This document shows positions 8,439-16,231 of a DNA stretch of 64,000 nucleotides, piece by piece. Made by a program: the position numbers and the translations under genes. The stretch is from Actinomadura harenae (GTDB lineage Bacteria > Actinomycetota > Actinomycetes > Streptosporangiales > Streptosporangiaceae), in contig NZ_RFFG01000045.1 of NCBI RefSeq assembly GCF_003696215.1, forward strand, positions 1-64,000. The letters are read 5' to 3'. Each line of letters begins with the position of its first letter. The first letter of the stretch is position 1. Below the pieces are notes generated by a model. That model saw only the letters and a program-made list of their open reading frames with translations. It ran no database searches and was not told where the DNA came from.

Positions 8439-10097
8439 TCAGGCGCTCCCTTCCAGGAGGTGCAGGCGTCCCCGCCGACGGAACTCGGCGGCGAGCGTCG
8501 CGGCGTCCACGGCGGTCATCCGGCGGTAGGCGAGGTCGCGGCCGGGCCGCCACCACACCGGGTCTCCGGTGCGCCAGCCGTCCCGGGCCAGCGCGCGTTT
8601 GAGGATCTTGTTGGACGGCGTCGCGGGCAGCTCCCGCGTCACCCGCACGTAGCGCGGCGGCCATTTCGGGCCGAGGTCGTCGCGCTGCTGCAGGAACATC
8701 GCGAACGCGCGCGGGTCGAAGTCGCCGGTGTCGGTGACGAGCGCGGCCATGACCTGGTCGCCGGACGCCGCGTCCGGGACGCCGAACACCGCGAGCTGCC
8801 GGACGCCCGGGAACGCGGCGAGGACCCGCTCGACCTGGACGGCCCCGAAGTTCTCGCCGTCCACGCGGAGCCGGTCGGCGGCGCGCCCGGCGAAGAAGAC
8901 GTATCCGGCCTCGTCGCGGTAGACGTGGTCGCCGCTCCAGAACATGCCGTCGCGCAGCCGGTCGGGGGCGTCCTCCTTGTAGTAGCCGTCGAAGAGGCCG
9001 TCGCCGGTGGTGTTGACGAGCTCGCCGATCGCCTCGTCCGCGTTGGTGACGCGCCCGGCGGCGTCGAGGCGCGCGGGCGGGCACTCCGCGCCGGTCCCGG
9101 GGTCGAGGATCTTGATCCCGGGCGCGAGCCTCCCGAGCGCGCCGGACGGCCCGGACGGGTCGGGCGACAACGCGATCGCGGTCTCCGTGGAACCGTAGGC
9201 GTCGATGACGAAACACCCGAAACGCTCGCCGAACGCCTTCTGCTCCAGCGGCGCGGCCTCGTTCCCGAACGCGATCCTCAGCGGGTTGTCCGCGTCGTCC
9301 GGCCTGCCCGGCGCCGCGACCACGTACGACAGGGCCTTGCCGACGTAGTGCAGGTACGTGCAGCCGTGCGCGCGGACGTCCGGCAGCAGCCCCGACGCGC
9401 TGAACCGCGACCGGACGACCAGCTCGGCCCCCGCGACGAGCGCGGGCGCGAACGCCGCCATGATCGCGCCGGAGTGGAACAGCGGCATCGGGCAGTACAC
9501 GACGTCCTCGGGGCCGAGCAGCCGTCCCGCCAGGTTCTCCCCCGGCACGGTCACCTTGCGGTGCGTCACCCGGACGGCCCGCGGCCGCCCCGACGTGCCC
9601 GAGGTGAAGATCAGCATCATCAGCGTGGCGTCGTCGATCTCCGCGCCGTCCGGCGAAGGCGTCCCCCGGAAGGGGGCGACGGCGCGCTCGTGGTCGGCGA
9701 GCTCGACGACCTCGCGGGTGCGGTCGGCGAAGCCGCGCGTGCGGACGGCCGTCCCCTGCGCGAGCGCCGCGTACTCCGGCTGGTGGACGACCAGGTCACA
9801 GTCGGCGCGGCAGGCGTCGTCCGCGAGCTCGGCGGCGCTGCGGGTCGGGTTCAGCGCGACCACGACGTTCCCCGACAGCGCGGCCCCGCACAGCAGGAAC
9901 ACGAGCTCGGGCACGTTGTCGAGCAGCACGCCCACGTGCAGCGGGCGCTCGCCGGGTCGGCGGGCCGCCATCCACGCGGCGCGGGCGGCGGACTCGGCGA
10001 CGACCTCGCGCCAGCTCCACCGCCGTCCGTCGTCGGCGCAGGAGAGCCCCGGACGGTCGTCCGCGGCGCGGGCCGCGAGCAGATCCGCGACGGTCAC
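8439..10097 (-). CDS. Acyl-CoA synthetase, FadD17-like (sterol side-chain activation)
   Basis: A roughly 552-residue ANL-superfamily ligase. Seen: phosphate-binding loop LIFTSGTSGRPRAVRVTH, YGSTETAIAL, the GDHVYRDEAGYVFFAGRAADRLRV hinge and the catalytic Lys region PSNKILKRAL. The N-terminus (HVGVLLDNVPE, VALNPTRSAAELADDACRADC) resembles mycobacterial FadD17, which activates short-chain (C5) sterol carboxylates to CoA esters. GGGAGG at 10106-10111 places the start at the GTG at 10097 (spacing eight bases); a GTG at 10106 overlaps the SD itself and would add three residues. It is the first gene of the five-gene minus-strand operon and is preceded by a KstR-type box. Confidence 0.88.
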   Translation of the reverse strand: MTVADLLAARAADDRPGLSCADDGRRWSWREVVAESAARAAWMAARRPGERPLHVGVLLDNVPELVFLLCGAALSGNVVVALNPTRSAAELADDACRADCDLVVHQPEYAALAQGTAVRTRGFADRTREVVELADHERAVAPFRGTPSPDGAEIDDATLMMLIFTSGTSGRPRAVRVTHRKVTVPGENLAGRLLGPEDVVYCPMPLFHSGAIMAAFAPALVAGAELVVRSRFSASGLLPDVRAHGCTYLHYVGKALSYVVAAPGRPDDADNPLRIAFGNEAAPLEQKAFGERFGCFVIDAYGSTETAIALSPDPSGPSGALGRLAPGIKILDPGTGAECPPARLDAAGRVTNADEAIGELVNTTGDGLFDGYYKEDAPDRLRDGMFWSGDHVYRDEAGYVFFAGRAADRLRVDGENFGAVQVERVLAAFPGVRQLAVFGVPDAASGDQVMAALVTDTGDFDPRAFAMFLQQRDDLGPKWPPRYVRVTRELPATPSNKILKRALARDGWRTGDPVWWRPGRDLAYRRMTAVDAATLAAEFRRRGRLHLLEGSA

Positions 10098-10120
10098 CGG
10101 CGTCACCTCCCGGCCGCAAA

Positions 10121-10138
10121 ACTAGAACAGATTCTAGT
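10121..10138 (-). promoter_or_regulatory. KstR-type operator of the chs operon
   Basis: ACTAGAA (10121-10127) and TTCTAGT (10132-10138) form a perfect 7-bp inverted repeat around CAGA. Within it, TAGAACAGATTCTA matches the known KstR consensus TnnAACnnGTTnnA with one mismatch (A for G). It lies 23-41 bases upstream of the ligase start. Confidence 0.75.
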
Positions 10139-10212
10139 CTGTGTCCATAGGGGCGCTCACCCCCTCCGACCGCTGAGAGCCGCCACCTGGACGACGCACC
10201 GAAGCACAATCA

Positions 10213-10226
10213 AGTAACACGTTCCT
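10213..10226 (+). promoter_or_regulatory. KstR-type autoregulatory box
   Basis: The core AACACGTT (10216-10223) followed by CCTGTCT closely matches the box before the FadA5-like gene (AACACGTTACAGTCT). The outer T and A of the consensus are missing. It lies about 17 bases before the TetR start, suggesting autoregulation. Confidence 0.6.
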
Positions 10227-10242
10227 GTCTTCCCTGTAAGCT

Positions 10243-10884
10243 GTGCCGGTGAGTGCAGAACAGACCGTGAACGGCGACCAGCCGACCGAGGATCCCGCCG
10301 ACGGCGCCCCCCGTGGCGGGGCCCGGTCGCGCAGCCAGCACCAGCGGCGGCGGCGGATCGTCCAAGCCGCCGCCGCGCTCGCGTCCCGCGGGGGCGTCGA
10401 GGCGATGCAGATGCGCACGGTCGCCGAGCGCGCCGGGGTCGCCCTCGGCACCCTCTACCGCTACTTCCCGTCCAAGATGGACCTGGTCGTCGCGGTCGTC
10501 AGCGAGGAGCTCGACCTGCTCGAAGGCAGCATCGAGCGCCGTCCGCCGCGCACCGAGGCCGCGCACCGGCGCGCCGTCGACGTCCTCATGCGCGCGACCC
10601 GCGGCCTCATGCGCGAACCCGAGCTCGCCGAGGCGCTGATCCGGTCCCTGCTCCTGTCGGACGTCAAGACCGACTTCGGCGACCGCATGACCGGGCTGCT
10701 GCTGCGCGCGTCCGTCGGCCGCGACGTCGCCGTCCCGCCCGGCGACCGCCGGTACGTCCTCGCGAAGGCCCTGGCCAGCGTGTGGACGATGGAGATGATC
10801 GAGATGCTGCGCGGCCACGCCACCGCCGACGAGGTCCAGGCCCGCCTCGAGGTCGCGGCCGCGCGCCTCCTGCACGACTTCTAG
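10243..10884 (+). CDS. kstR: KstR-like TetR repressor of sterol catabolism
   Basis: A 213-residue TetR protein with a Gln/Asp/Pro-rich N-terminal extension, then basic RSRSQHQRRRRIVQAAAALA and the HTH MQMRTVAERAGVALGTLYRYFPSK (residues about 56-78). This block, especially MQMR-VAxRAGVALGTLYRYFPSK, is characteristic of KstR, the repressor of cholesterol-degradation genes in mycobacteria and rhodococci that is released by a CoA-thioester sterol intermediate. Divergence from the chs operon and KstR-type boxes on both sides of the gap, and at 55700 and 63979, support the assignment. A GTG at 10243 is used; GTG at 10249 is an equal alternative. No clear Shine-Dalgarno is seen. Confidence 0.85.
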   Translation: MPVSAEQTVNGDQPTEDPADGAPRGGARSRSQHQRRRRIVQAAAALASRGGVEAMQMRTVAERAGVALGTLYRYFPSKMDLVVAVVSEELDLLEGSIERRPPRTEAAHRRAVDVLMRATRGLMREPELAEALIRSLLLSDVKTDFGDRMTGLLLRASVGRDVAVPPGDRRYVLAKALASVWTMEMIEMLRGHATADEVQARLEVAAARLLHDF

Positions 10885-10894
10885 CCGCACGGCC

Positions 10895-10916
10895 GCCCGG
10901 CCCTCTCTAGCCGGGC
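10895..10916. terminator. Short convergent hairpin
   Basis: GCCCGGC (10895-10901) pairs with GCCGGGC (10910-10916) around an 8-base loop; it includes the stop codon of the minus-strand gene and follows the KstR-like gene. Weak, but placed where a bidirectional terminator is expected. Confidence 0.45.
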
Positions 10917-11917
10917 AGCTGCCCCGCCCTATCCACGATCGCGGACCGGAGCCGGACGCCGGCCGTCAGCACGGTGCCCGCCGGGAGGACGACCGTCCCC
11001 GTGCTGCGGGGCCGGGTCAGCGGCTTCAAGGCGGTCATGCGGCTCCCCAGGTAGGCGTAGCTGGACGGGTCGATCAGGAGCTCACTGCGCAGGTCCCCCC
11101 CGAAGTACCAGCTGATCGCGATGGCGGGCCGGCCCACCGGATCCTTCGCCGCGAGGTCGACCCTCGCGCCGGGAGTCCGCTTCAGCGCCTTGTAGATCGC
11201 CGCCTGCAAGGCGGGCGGCGGCATGCTCTCCGCCAGGATCCCGCTCAGGTACGAATGGGCCATCTGCTTCTTGGTGCTCTCGGGCCAGTTCTTGGGGAAC
11301 TGTTCGCGAGCCGCGGCGTTCAGGGCGTCCGGGTCGGTGGGCAGCTTGGAAATGTAGGTATAGCCGCCGACCAGCGATCGGCCGACGGGGTGCTGCGCGG
11401 GGGCCAGCTTCTTGGACCTGGCGTCCCAGGAGACCTCCTGAGTCCCGTCGCCCCTGATCCACCGTCGGCTGAGGCCCAGCAGAGAGTACGGCCCGGGTTT
11501 GAGGGCCAACTGGTCCGTGACGCCCCGCTCCTCGATGAACATCCACTGGTCCGGTCGGGGCGCCTGGAACGGGCGCCGTTCGGCGGCGGCGGCCGCGCGG
11601 TCCAGCACGATGTTCGCGCTGACGAGCTTGACCCTTCCGCCGCCCCGGTGCTCGGACGCCGGCGCCATCGCGAAGGCGGCCGCGGCGGTCGCGGCCGCGG
11701 CGCCCACCGCGACCAGCCCGAACACCCACCGCCGGCGTCCCCGGCGCCGGGACGGGGCGGGCACGGGCGCGGGCGCGGGGGCCTCGGAGGCGAGGGCCTC
11801 GGGGGTGGACGCGAGGGTGATGCGGTCCATGAGGGCGGAGCGGGCGGCGGCGCGGGACGCGGGCGACGGGGCGTCCGGGGCGGGCCAGAGCTCGTCCAGG
11901 CTCTCCAGGTCGTTCAT
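10907..11917 (-). CDS. CU044_5270-family membrane-anchored protein
   Basis: A 336-residue protein with a cytoplasmic N-terminus (MNDLESLDELWPAPDAPSP), an Ala/Pro-rich stretch, a basic cluster (RRRGRRRW), one transmembrane helix at about 64-86 and an extracytoplasmic domain of about 245 residues. This layout, directly after and overlapping an ECF sigma factor gene, is the CU044_5270 family, usually encoded with an ECF sigma factor in actinomycetes. It probably acts as a sensor or anti-sigma-like partner, with the short N-terminus contacting the sigma factor and the outer domain binding an envelope signal, but no anti-sigma zinc motif (HxxxCxxC) is present. The start overlaps the sigma stop (ATGA). 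Confidence 0.8.
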   Translation of the reverse strand: MNDLESLDELWPAPDAPSPASRAAARSALMDRITLASTPEALASEAPAPAPVPAPSRRRGRRRWVFGLVAVGAAAATAAAAFAMAPASEHRGGGRVKLVSANIVLDRAAAAAERRPFQAPRPDQWMFIEERGVTDQLALKPGPYSLLGLSRRWIRGDGTQEVSWDARSKKLAPAQHPVGRSLVGGYTYISKLPTDPDALNAAAREQFPKNWPESTKKQMAHSYLSGILAESMPPPALQAAIYKALKRTPGARVDLAAKDPVGRPAIAISWYFGGDLRSELLIDPSSYAYLGSRMTALKPLTRPRSTGTVVLPAGTVLTAGVRLRSAIVDRAGQLPG

Positions 11918-12519
11918 GCGGACTCCTTCAGGTGGTCGGGCAGCGCGGCGCGGACGCGGGTGCGGGCGCGGTGCAGCCGGGAGCGGATCGTCCCGGCGGG
12001 CAGGCCGAGCGCCTCGCCCGCCTCCGTCGGGGTGAGGCCCGCCCAGGCGACGAGGAGCAGGACGTCCCGGTCGCCGTCGTTCAGGTCGGCGAGCGCGGCG
12101 GCGAGCGGCCTCCGCGCGGCGCTCGCGTCGAGGCGGTCGGCGGCCCGCTCCTCGGGACCCTCGGACGGCCCGTCCGCGCCGGTCCGGGCGAGGGCCGTGT
12201 AGTGGCGCGCCTCCGCGCGGCGTCTGCGGGCGATGAGGTTGGACGCGATGCCATACAGCCAGGGGCGGGCGTCCGGCCGCCGGAGGTCGTAGTCCCCGCG
12301 CCGGTCGAAGGCGATCAGGAACGTCTCGGCGGCCACGTCGTCGGCGGCCACCGGGCCGAGCCGGCGCGCGGCGTATCCGTGGATCGCGTCGTAGTGGCGA
12401 TCGAAGATCCCGGCGAAGGACTCCGGCTCCCGCAGCGACCGCTCGATGGCCGCGGCATCGGTGCCGGTGCCGGTGCCGGCATCGGTGTCCGTGCCGGTCC
12501 GCGTGGTCAGGGCGGTCAC
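11914..12519 (-). CDS. ECF-type RNA polymerase sigma factor
   Basis: A 201-residue sigma-70 family protein of the ECF class. Region 2 lies at about 34-98 (FDRHYDAIHGYAARRLG, DDVAAETFLIAF, RPWLYGIASNLIARRRR), and region 4 at about 140-192, ending LTPTEAGEALGLPAGTIRSRLHRARTRVR, the helix-turn-helix that reads the -35 element. The GTG start at 12519 has AAAGGAA nine bases upstream. Its stop overlaps the start of the CU044_5270 membrane protein, which probably controls it. The N-terminus contains an alternating Gly/Thr/Asp run encoded by a short repeat (12460-12500). Confidence 0.9.
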   Translation of the reverse strand: MTALTTRTGTDTDAGTGTGTDAAAIERSLREPESFAGIFDRHYDAIHGYAARRLGPVAADDVAAETFLIAFDRRGDYDLRRPDARPWLYGIASNLIARRRRAEARHYTALARTGADGPSEGPEERAADRLDASAARRPLAAALADLNDGDRDVLLLVAWAGLTPTEAGEALGLPAGTIRSRLHRARTRVRAALPDHLKESA

Positions 12520-12679
12520 CGGGTGCGGTTCCTTTGTCTGGGGAGCATGGTCGGCCTTCCGTGAGAGGACGCGTTGACATCCTCCCTTCGCCGTGGGGGC
12601 CGTAGCGTTCGCGGGACCACCGGAGCGCCCCGCGTTCTAGGGTGGGGAGCGTCCGCGGACCGGCCTCGAAGGGGTGGCA

Positions 12680-12916
12680 GTGAACAACCAGGAACCGATC
12701 GTCACCGATGGCGTCATCATCGAGTTCATCGACGGCAAGGACGTCCCGGTGAACCACAAGGAGTTCGGTGAGCGCGCCGTCGTGATGCGTTCGGCCAAGG
12801 ACGACGACGGCCCCGTGCTCTACTTCACCGAGGCCGAGTGGGACGCGTTCGTCGCCGGTGTCAAGGACGGCGAGTTCGACGACCTGCTGGAGGAGGAGCC
12901 CCCGGCCGAGGGCTGA
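12680..12916 (+). CDS. DUF397-like small acidic protein
   Basis: A 78-residue protein whose C-terminal half (VVMRSAKDDDGPVLYFTEAEWDAFVAGVKDGEFDDLL) matches the pattern of DUF397 proteins: an RDSxDPDGPVL-like strand, then a T/S-xxEWxAFxxGxKxGEFD helix. The very acidic end (EEEPP) is also usual. The GTG at 12680 follows GAAGGGG with five bases spacing; a GTG at 12674 lies inside that SD and is less likely. It is solitary and followed by a strong terminator. DUF397 proteins usually partner XRE/DUF5753 regulators, but none is adjacent. Role unknown. Confidence 0.8.
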   Translation: MNNQEPIVTDGVIIEFIDGKDVPVNHKEFGERAVVMRSAKDDDGPVLYFTEAEWDAFVAGVKDGEFDDLLEEEPPAEG

Positions 12917-12925
12917 CACGCACAC

Positions 12926-12961
12926 CGAGGCCCCCGCGTCCGCGTGGACGCGGGGGCCTCG
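12926..12961 (+). terminator. Strong terminator, 16-bp perfect stem
   Basis: The 16 bases at 12926-12941 pair perfectly with 12946-12961 around GCGT, ten bases after the DUF397-like stop. Confidence 0.88.
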
Positions 12962-13126
12962 TCCGTGTGCGGCGCGGCGGCCGATCGCGCCGGTGACCTT
13001 CGGGTATGCCGTGGACGCCCAAGGGACCCGTCCGTAATGGTCCGGGACGTGGCCGCCGTCCGGTTTGACCCGGGTGGCGGCGCTCCGCCAGGATGGCGGC
13101 CTCTACCGATCACCAGGGAGAGAGTC

Positions 13127-13492
13127 GTGACCGAACCGAACCACGGGGGCACGGCGCACGACCACGAGTTCGCCCGGGGAGCGGCGGCGCTGCTCCGGCG
13201 GGAGCTCGCGCGCCCCAGCGGGCCGGGATCCCCGCCCGACGTGACCGTCCGGACGAACACGCCCGCCGCCGCTTTCGGCGGCTGGGACGCCGCGCGGACC
13301 CTGGCCGAGACCGCCGGGCGCGGGCACGCCGAGTTCAGCGCGGCCTACCGGCTGCTGTTCACCGAGGTCCTGGCCGCCGCCGAGGCCCTGGAACGCACGG
13401 CGGACACCGTCCAGGAGGCCGAGGACGACACCGTCGACCGGGTCCGGCACGTCGGCGAACTCCTCGGCGGCGCTCCACAGGAGACCCCATGA
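13127..13492 (+). CDS. WXG100/EspC-like small protein, putative type VII secretion substrate
   Basis: A 121-residue protein with no signal peptide and long helical segments. The central part (GGWDAARTLAETAGRGHAEF, then YRLLFTEVLAAAEALERTADTVQEAEDDT) has the two-helix pattern of WXG100/EspC-like proteins: a GW near the turn and a C-terminal helix ending with paired acidic residues. GTG at 13127 is preceded by AGGGAGAGAG. The stop overlaps the next ATG by four bases (ATGA), as in EsxB/EsxA-type or PE/PPE-type pairs. No ESX machinery is in the window, so secretion is inference; a plain cytoplasmic helical protein is the alternative. Confidence 0.6.
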   Translation: MTEPNHGGTAHDHEFARGAAALLRRELARPSGPGSPPDVTVRTNTPAAAFGGWDAARTLAETAGRGHAEFSAAYRLLFTEVLAAAEALERTADTVQEAEDDTVDRVRHVGELLGGAPQETP

Positions 13493-14496
13493 CCGACCCC
13501 CGCCACGCTCCCATCCGCACCGGCAACCCCCCGGCCGGCACGCCCGGCGGGCATGACGACGCCGACAGGGTCCGCGACCTGCTGAAGGCCACCGACCCGG
13601 CGGAGATCGCGACCGCGGCCGCCTCCTACGAGGACGCGGCCCGCCGCCTGGCCGAGCTCCGCGACCTGCTCTTCCACCTCGTCCGCCGCCACGCCGAGGA
13701 CGAGGCCGCCGCGTCGTCGCCGTCCCTGGCCGCGCTCCGCCGCCTGTTCACCGACGCCGAGCACCTGCTCGCCGCCGCCCGGACGATGGGCGAGGCCCTG
13801 CGCGCCTACGGCGGCGAGATCCTGCCCTGGTACGTCGAGAACGCCCCGGACCACGGCACCCCCGCGGACGACGTCGACCAGTTCATGCGGCGCCTCGACG
13901 CCCGCATCGCCGAACTGTGGCACGCGTTCCCGGAGAGGATCGACGGCGCGGCCGACGCCCCGCCGCCCCGGGACCGCGGCGTCCGGCTGGCCTCCGCGGA
14001 TCCGTCCCCGGACGGCAAGAAGGACGACAAGGCCGCGGACCATGCCGCCTCCGGGCAGGCGAACCAGAACGTGGTCCCGATGGTCGGCATCCCGATGGGC
14101 GCGATGGGCGGCGGCGGACGCGGCGGCGGCGGTGGCTCCCGGTCGCGGTCGCGCAAGGCGTCCCGGCGCAAGATGGACGTCCCGTCGCCCGCGGTCAGGC
14201 CCGCGCCCGGCCTCATCCCGGACCGCGATCCCCGCGTCCTGACCCCGGGGAGCGACGGCGCCGCCCGGCCCGCGGCGGCCACCGCGCCGAGGCTCATCTC
14301 GCCGTCGAAGCCGTCCCTGCCGTCCCTGCCGTCCATGCCCCCGGCCCCCGAGCCGGGCTGGGTCCCGCCGGTGTCGGTCGCCGAGTCGCTGACCGCCAAG
14401 GCGTCCGAGCCCGCGCGGCAGGCTCCGCCGCCGGCCCCGCAGAGCGCCATCGCCGAAGCGCTCTCGGCCCCCCGGAAGGACAAGGCCGAGGACTGA
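13489..14496 (+). CDS. Helical/proline-rich protein paired with the WXG100-like gene
   Basis: A 335-residue protein in two parts. Residues about 20-150 are predicted helical (DRVRDLLKATDPAEIATAAASYEDAARRLAELRDLLFHL ... MRRLDARIAELWHAF), resembling a WXG100-fold secretion partner. The rest is low complexity: a hydrophobic/Gly segment (VVPMVGIPMGAMGGGG), a basic patch (RSRSRKASRRK), then Pro/Ser/Ala-rich sequence with SLPSLPSMPP repeats. This resembles actinobacterial PPE-like or EspE-like proteins with disordered tails. It overlaps the previous gene by four bases and ends 10 bases before a terminator, so the two form a transcription unit. No enzyme motif seen. Confidence 0.65.
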   Translation: MTDPRHAPIRTGNPPAGTPGGHDDADRVRDLLKATDPAEIATAAASYEDAARRLAELRDLLFHLVRRHAEDEAAASSPSLAALRRLFTDAEHLLAAARTMGEALRAYGGEILPWYVENAPDHGTPADDVDQFMRRLDARIAELWHAFPERIDGAADAPPPRDRGVRLASADPSPDGKKDDKAADHAASGQANQNVVPMVGIPMGAMGGGGRGGGGGSRSRSRKASRRKMDVPSPAVRPAPGLIPDRDPRVLTPGSDGAARPAAATAPRLISPSKPSLPSLPSMPPAPEPGWVPPVSVAESLTAKASEPARQAPPPAPQSAIAEALSAPRKDKAED

Positions 14497-14506
14497 CACG
14501 GGAAAC

Positions 14507-14545
14507 GGCCCCGCATCCACTCCGGATGCGGGGCCATTTCCTTTT
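14507..14545 (+). terminator. Terminator with 12-bp stem and T-rich tail
   Basis: GGCCCCGCATCC (14507-14518) pairs with GGATGCGGGGCC (14524-14535), followed by ATTTCCTTTTT, a real U-tract, unusual for this GC-rich DNA. Confidence 0.9.
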
Positions 14546-14565
14546 TGAGGACGTCTCCTTATGGC

Positions 14566-14587
14566 ACAGGTCACATCGGCGACCTGT
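14566..14587. promoter_or_regulatory. Inverted repeat upstream of the AhpD-like gene
   Basis: ACAGGTC (14566-14572) and GACCTGT (14581-14587), spacer of eight bases, 65-86 bases before the AhpD start. A candidate operator; no regulator gene is adjacent. Confidence 0.4.
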
Positions 14588-14651
14588 CACGCGAGAAGGG
14601 TGGGCGGCATCTTCATGGCGAATCGTTCTTAGAGCACCAAAGGAGTTCGTG

Positions 14652-15125
14652 ATGGCTCGCGTGGATCTGATGGGAAACCCGGTCACCGGCAAGGCGCTGA
14701 AGCACTTCGCCTCGGCCAGCATGGCGATCATCAAGGAGTCGACGATCCCGGCGGCGACCCGGGACATGGTGATGCTGCGCGCCTCCCAGGTCAACGGCTG
14801 CGGCTACTGCACCGACGTGCACGCCAAGGACCTGGCGCACGGCGGCGAGACCGCGACGCGCATCAACCTGGTCGCGACGTGGCGCGAGTCGAACGTCTTC
14901 ACCGACGCCGAGCGCGCGGCGCTGGAGCTGGCCGAGGAGGGGACGCGGATCGCCGACGGCAGGGGCGTCCCCGACGAGGTGTGGGAGAACGCCGCCCGGC
15001 ACTATGACGAGTCGGAGCTCGCCACGCTGCTGGTGGTCGTCGCCCTCATCAACGCCAGCAACCGGATGGGCGTCATCAACAGGCAGGTCGGCGGCGACTA
15101 CAAGCCCGGCCAGTTCGGCTACTGA
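14652..15125 (+). CDS. Carboxymuconolactone decarboxylase / AhpD-family protein
   Basis: A 157-residue protein of the AhpD-like fold. The signature NGCGYCTDVHAKDLAHGGET contains the redox pair Cys50 and Cys53 and His57, as in alkyl-hydroperoxidase D-like proteins that use a CxxC plus His proton relay. The C-terminal helix TLLVVVALINASNRMGVINRQ completes the fold. The ATG at 14652 is preceded by AAAGGAG at good spacing. It stands alone between two terminators. The likely role is thiol-dependent peroxide or electrophile defence; gamma-carboxymuconolactone decarboxylation is unlikely because no protocatechuate genes are nearby. Confidence 0.87.
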   Translation: MARVDLMGNPVTGKALKHFASASMAIIKESTIPAATRDMVMLRASQVNGCGYCTDVHAKDLAHGGETATRINLVATWRESNVFTDAERAALELAEEGTRIADGRGVPDEVWENAARHYDESELATLLVVVALINASNRMGVINRQVGGDYKPGQFGY

Positions 15126-15137
15126 TCCCCGGAGGGT

Positions 15138-15163
15138 CGTCCGGGCCGGTCGCGGCCCGGACG
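15138..15163. terminator. Convergent terminator, 10-bp stem
   Basis: CGTCCGGGCC (15138-15147) pairs with GGCCCGGACG (15154-15163), between the AhpD-like gene and the end of the minus-strand purine operon. Confidence 0.75.
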
Positions 15164-15168
15164 GACGC

Positions 15169-16230
15169 TCAGGTCAGGGCCTCGTACCGCTCCCGGACGG
15201 CCCGCTCCCCGGACGGGGTGAGGGTGCCCCAGAGGCGGAGCCGGGCGAGGCCCCCGTCCGGGTGGACATCGGCCCGGACATAGCCGGCCTCGACGTCCGA
15301 ATCGAGGCGGAAACGGTGCCGGGTGTCAGGCTGGAGGCGCGTTCTCGGCAGGATCTCCCGCCAGGTCTCCGCGTCGGCGCTCACGGAGAGGGAGACCGCC
15401 GCCGGGGCGTTGAACTTGAGGTGCGTCGTGTCGAATTCGGCGACGGCGATCCTGCCCGGCGCGGCCATTCTCAGGACGACCCAGTCGTTTCCGTCGTCGC
15501 GTCGGCGCGCCGTTTCCCAGCCTTCCGACTGGTTGCGCGCGAGGCCGGGGAAGAGCATGTTCTCGGGCGACGAATAGAACATGTCGCTGCACCCGGTGAC
15601 GCGCGCGCCGTTCTCCAGGGCGGCCAGGTCCACGGTGAGGCCGGTCAGGAACGACGGGTCCGGGACCACCTCGCCGTGGACGCGCAGGCGGGCGATGCCG
15701 CCGTCCGGGAGCATGCGCAGCCGGACGTGGGTGAAGCGGCGCTCGACGTCCACGGGGAAGGCGTGAGCGGTGTCTCCCGTGAGCGGGCTCCTCGGGACGA
15801 TCTCCGTCCAGTCGGCGTCCGCCAGCTCGGACGGGCTGGGATGGCCGTCGAGCGCGCACGCCTCGACCGAGGCGTGCGGCGGGTAGTTGCCCTTGAACCA
15901 GGCCGTGTCGACGACCACGCCGCGGATCACGCCGGGCAGGCCGAGGCGGACGAGCGCCCAGTCGTGTCCGGGGTCGCCCGGGACGCCGTCGCGGCAGGGA
16001 CGGCGGCGGGCGGTCTCCCAGCCGTCGTACTCCTGGCCCTTCACGCCGAACGTCTCCGGCGAGAACCTCGGCGTCCACGGGTTGATCAGGTTCTCCTTCG
16101 CGGCGAACGACTCGTCGCTCGCCGCGAGCACCGACCCGCCCAGGGTGCGCAGGGCGAGGTCCGGGAGCGCGGAGAGGTCGGTCGCGGAGAGTTGGGTCGC
16201 GGAGAGGTCGGTCGGGGAGAGGTCGGTCAA
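15169..16230 (-). CDS. alc: Allantoicase
   Basis: A 353-residue protein that hydrolyses allantoate to ureidoglycolate and urea. It contains two tandem allantoicase domains (about 25-175 and 195-345), each with a GWETARRR block (GYDGWETARRR is read at YDGWETARRRP and SEGWETARRRD) and an RLRxxGxL-type ending (RVHGEVVP, RLWGTLTP). The N-terminus is a four-unit repeat of a five-residue motif (TDLSP, TDLSA, TQLSA, TDLSA) encoded by a 15-bp tandem repeat. The start is TTG at 16230, preceded by GGAG at seven bases spacing and one base after the allantoinase stop. Last gene of the purine operon. Confidence 0.93.
   Translation of the reverse strand: MTDLSPTDLSATQLSATDLSALPDLALRTLGGSVLAASDESFAAKENLINPWTPRFSPETFGVKGQEYDGWETARRRPCRDGVPGDPGHDWALVRLGLPGVIRGVVVDTAWFKGNYPPHASVEACALDGHPSPSELADADWTEIVPRSPLTGDTAHAFPVDVERRFTHVRLRMLPDGGIARLRVHGEVVPDPSFLTGLTVDLAALENGARVTGCSDMFYSSPENMLFPGLARNQSEGWETARRRDDGNDWVVLRMAAPGRIAVAEFDTTHLKFNAPAAVSLSVSADAETWREILPRTRLQPDTRHRFRLDSDVEAGYVRADVHPDGGLARLRLWGTLTPSGERAVRERYEALT
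16171..16230 (-). repeat. Four 15-bp tandem repeats in the 5' end of the allantoicase gene
   Basis: Units GGAGAGGTCGGTCGC, GGAGAGTTGGGTCGC, GGAGAGGTCGGTCGG and GGAGAGGTCGGTCAA run head to tail and end exactly at the TTG start codon. They encode the TDLSA-type repeats. Confidence 0.9.
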
Positions 16231-16231
16231 G

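Noticed and set aside
4831..9216. A very long open frame of about 1460 codons running from the ChsH fusion through the ChsE genes on the minus strand
   Set aside because: Only its last 448 codons (the ChsH fusion) carry recognisable domains; the rest is Arg/Pro-rich shadow translation of the ChsE and ligase genes, common in DNA with few stop codons.
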